Source: Condylostoma magnum
Lineage: Eukaryota; Ciliophora; Heterotrichea; Heterotrichida; Condylostomatidae
Length of the DNA: 27,212 nucleotides
Assembly: GCA_920105805.1 (NCBI GenBank)
Contig: CAKKTI010000301.1
Span: 1-27,212, forward strand
Direction of reading: 5' to 3'
Each line of letters begins with the position of its first letter. Position 1 is the stretch's first letter. The position numbers and the translations under genes are program-made. The notes below the pieces were generated by a model. It was given only the letters and a program-made list of their open reading frames with translations. It made no database searches and was not told the origin of the DNA. Shown here in pieces: positions 25,001-27,212 of this stretch.

Positions 25001-26118
25001 TTATATACTACCTCGCTGGCAAACAATCTCAAAATAGCACAGGTAGTTTTACCAGTTCCAGATCTGCCTAGAGCAATTACATTCCCAGGAGTCCCTATTA
25101 TCTTTCTCTGCTCATCCGTTAATTTCACTTGGAAATCTGGGATTGTATCAATTAGATGTACGAAGTCCTTACATGACTGGTTGTTTACTAGTATATTAAT
25201 AGGATCATCGGATGAATTGTTATTTCTGGCATTTGGAGCCTTTATTTTAATCCACCGTCTTTATTCTGTATCAAAAGAATAAGATTGCTTTTCTTGTATT
25301 GTGAGGTTTGTACTTCTTATGTGCTTTGGAGTGCATATGCTGTTTTTGATATCCACACAATTAAAAAAGTCGTTGATTCTTATTTTATGGTATCTTACAC
25401 TGTTCTCTAGAGGCTCGATCCATTTATCATCGTCTTACTGGATTAAATTGATATAATTTGCTACTGCTTTAAACTGCATGCCAGGCTTTACTATATCTAT
25501 AAGTCTTATAAAGTGCTAGAAATTGTAACCTTGGATTTAATCATCTTTAATAACTGGGAATTTATTCACCTCTGTGCAAAATACTAAAAGATTTGCGTTA
25601 TGAAGCTAGATGGCCATATGAATCATAAAGGCGCATGGGCCTTCCTGAATTACTTATACGAGGTTATTGTCAGGTTGAAAGTACCCTTATCAAATTAAAC
25701 TAATATAAGGAAATATTTGGAGGAGATTTTCCTCTGGCATATCTCTCATTTTACTTAAAATTTTAGGAGAGTAGTGAATCTGCCATTTTAGCTCGTGCAT
25801 TTCGTTTAAAAGGTTGCATTTTAAGCAGAATTCATCTCTATCTTTCGATTATGATAGATTTTAGCTATCATTGTACTGAGGGAGACTATGTCCTTGTCTC
25901 AGTTCAGTTTCAAATCAATTTTCTTAGGCAGATACTCATGTAATAAAGCTTTATAGCTCGGATATATCCTAGAAAGTTTTATAGCGTTAGGCTCTTTCAT
26001 ATTATTACAAGGATTGCTTAAAATTACTAATTCTATTGAATAATTAGTCACATGAATTGAGAATAGGCTTTTAGAGATTTTCCGGTAGGATACTGACAGA
26101 AATTATCTAGTTCAACAT
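19018..26118 (-). CDS. TRANK1-like superfamily 1 helicase/TPR protein, 2366 aa
   Basis: One minus frame of 2366 codons from ATG 26118 to TAG 19020. Residues 1-345 are an N-terminal domain shared with the neighbouring copy. A full UvrD-type ATPase core follows: motif I GRSGTGKTT (351-359), motif II DEVQD (663-667, Gln coded TAG), motif III GDTAQT (688-693, Gln coded TAA) with FRFSELRRIF, motif IV NFRSHN (727-732), motif V VKGLEFDDV (829-837) and motif VI VAITRARNKL (887-896). All key residues are kept, so ATP hydrolysis is expected. Residues about 960-1150 are TPR-like (LAAEAYYCAQEYGKAFELF). The remaining 1200 residues are helical and unrecognised, with a Ser/Asp-rich linker near 1180-1280. 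Order and motifs match TRANK1-type proteins, whose substrate is unclear; nucleic-acid unwinding is not proven. The stop doublet is conserved in the tandem copy. Confidence 0.9.
22395..22490 (-). repeat. Short in-frame repeat in the helicase Ser/Asp linker
   Basis: On the minus strand the protein reads SDFTLLQDQSDFTLLQDES: the unit DFTLLQD occurs twice in a row, and a looser third (SSATLLDQ) follows. This is a low-complexity acidic linker between the TPR-like part and the C-terminal region, growing by small duplications. Confidence 0.6.
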
Positions 26119-26210
26119 TTTTTATAGAAGGTTAATTTCAGTATATTAAAAAATAACGTATATAAGGTTTATAACGTTGATTATATGTATTTATAGGAGT
26201 GCTAACTAAA
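26119..26210. promoter_or_regulatory. Short spacer between tandem helicase copies
   Basis: About 92 bp of AT-rich DNA between the stop doublet of the upstream copy (26216-26211) and the ATG of the intact gene (26118), both on minus. It must hold the 3' end of one and the promoter of the other. No named motif is visible. Confidence 0.35.
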
Positions 26211-26213
26211 TTA

Positions 26214-27212
26214 CTAAAAACTATAAGTCCCCCAACGCAGTTTCCAACGCTTGAATTCTAGTACCATTTTATCATTCATTTATGGGATTTTTATCAAAAT
26301 CCAATTATACAGCTCTTTTCTCATAATACTCAGCTAATCAGTTTTAAATTGAATTTCCCAAGTTCGAGCTTTCCCTTATAGTAAATATTCCGTTACTTAG
26401 TCCATATTATATTTAAGTTCATCCAATTGCATAAACAGAAAGTGGAAATCGGTAGCATCAAGCAAATTAGAAGAAAACATTGTATTATAAGCTATTGATT
26501 GCAATTCATGCCATTATTTCACATACAGTTTAAGTTGTGAATTTTTCTTATAGAAGAAATAATTGTAATGCCACTTCTTTCTCTAAAATATAGGTTAACT
26601 TATAAACCTATTATTCATTACAGATTAGAAATACTTTCTTCTCTTATATTTCAACATTTTTACTCTTCTTACAGTAAAATTTGTACTTATTAATTGTTTT
26701 AATCTCATTAATTTAAATATTTTGTCTTATATTAATCTAATCACTCTTTCATCATCGTAACTGTTAGAGAAAATCTAAAATCCTTTAAAGGAAGATTAAA
26801 ATTTTTAAGCCAGATTACGGATAATCTGCATTTTACTATAATTTTCTAAAATAAATTTTATTCCATTTTAATGCAAACTTTGAAATTTTATTAAGTGATC
26901 TAGAAAGAACGATTTTCCTCTTTTATCACTTATTGCATTGGAGTTCTTATGTAATTCAATTAATATTGGTAAAAACTATCAATAAGCATTAACAAGTATA
27001 CCATAAACATACTCATAAAGTCTTTTACAGGAAACCGGTTTAGCTCAGTACAAAAGACAAGAAAATTGTCTTCATGTAGTTTTAAGGTTAAGTGAACCAT
27101 ATAAGCACATGGCCCTTCCAATACAACTTAAACCTAATCATAATCCGGTTAGAAGAGTCCTTACTAGATTTAAATAACAACTAAAAGAAACTATAACAAC
27201 TACTGCTCATCC
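26214..27212 (-). pseudogene. Internally deleted tandem copy of the TRANK1-like gene (5' end outside window)
   Basis: The minus strand here matches the two ends of the neighbouring 2366-residue gene but not its middle. The upstream part (about 27150-27020) reads VLEGPCAYMVHL and FLVFCTELNRFPV, matching VIQEGPCAFMIHM and LLVFCTEVNKFPV (around residues 180-215 of the intact protein). The downstream part (about 26590-26216) reads IAYNTMFSSNLLDA and ending NWILIKIPQMN ... RWKLRWGTYSF, matching VAYNTMFSSNLVDA and RWILVKLPQMN ... RWKLRWGSYRV. Between them lie only about 430 bp, where the intact gene has about 6 kb holding the whole ATPase core. The two parts are in different frames. It therefore looks like a broken copy, though a short spliced protein cannot be excluded. 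The C-terminal differences are mostly silent, so that part was under selection until recently or still is. Confidence 0.65.

Noticed and set aside
24947-25282. A 111-residue plus-strand frame.
   Set aside because: It is antisense to the helicase P-loop region (GRSGTGKTT).
1-27212. tRNA or rRNA genes, CRISPR arrays, LTR elements, telomeric repeats.
   Set aside because: I looked for cloverleaf-like arms, regular short repeats, long terminal repeats and telomere-type repeats and saw none I could support; a covariance-model search would be decisive for small RNAs.

Overview
The window reads as the somatic-type genome of a ciliate with a fully ambiguous nuclear code. Long conserved proteins appear only if TAA and TAG are read as Gln and TGA as Trp. 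Direct evidence: TAG falls on the Gln of the helicase motif DEVQD (24121-24123), TAA on the Gln of the helicase motif GDTAQ (24043-24045) and on the Gln of the LINE motif RQGSPLS (11935-11937), and TGA on the conserved Trp of four WD40 repeats (12982-12984, 16718-16720, 16838-16840, 16958-16960). Genes nevertheless seem to end at TAA or TAG, often as an in-frame doublet. That points to a Condylostoma-like (heterotrich) code, where the same codons are sense or stop by position. A karyorelict code would use only TGA as stop and fits less well. The lineage is inferred; the recoding is seen.

Layout: a plus-strand cysteine-rich, laminin-G-like multi-pass membrane protein (partial, 2-4069) meets a minus-strand unknown gene (4062-5342) tail to tail. 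A 48-bp gap separates that gene from a divergent TmcB/PAS-type membrane sensor (5391-9647). A minus-strand alpha-carbonic-anhydrase-like gene follows (9788-about 10712), then an AT-rich stretch with a decayed LINE (about 11540-12240). Three minus-strand genes and one small plus-strand gene come next: a WD40 protein with near-identical 126-bp repeats (12844-14563), a WD40-ankyrin-TRP-like channel (14630-18235), a small one-helix membrane protein on plus (18378-19021), and a 2366-residue TRANK1-like superfamily 1 helicase/TPR protein (19018-26118). The window ends in an internally deleted tandem copy of that helicase gene (26214-27212).

Genes are tightly packed (gaps of roughly 50-150 bp, two convergent pairs with overlapping stops), and introns, where inferred, are tiny (19 and 23 nt). 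Several products are membrane sensors or channels (LamG/cysteine-rich protein, TmcB-PAS, TRP-like), but nothing shows that they act in one pathway. Because almost no frame is closed under this code, frames were chosen by homology, codon pattern, paralog comparison and stop doublets; this makes gene ends and small genes less certain than usual.
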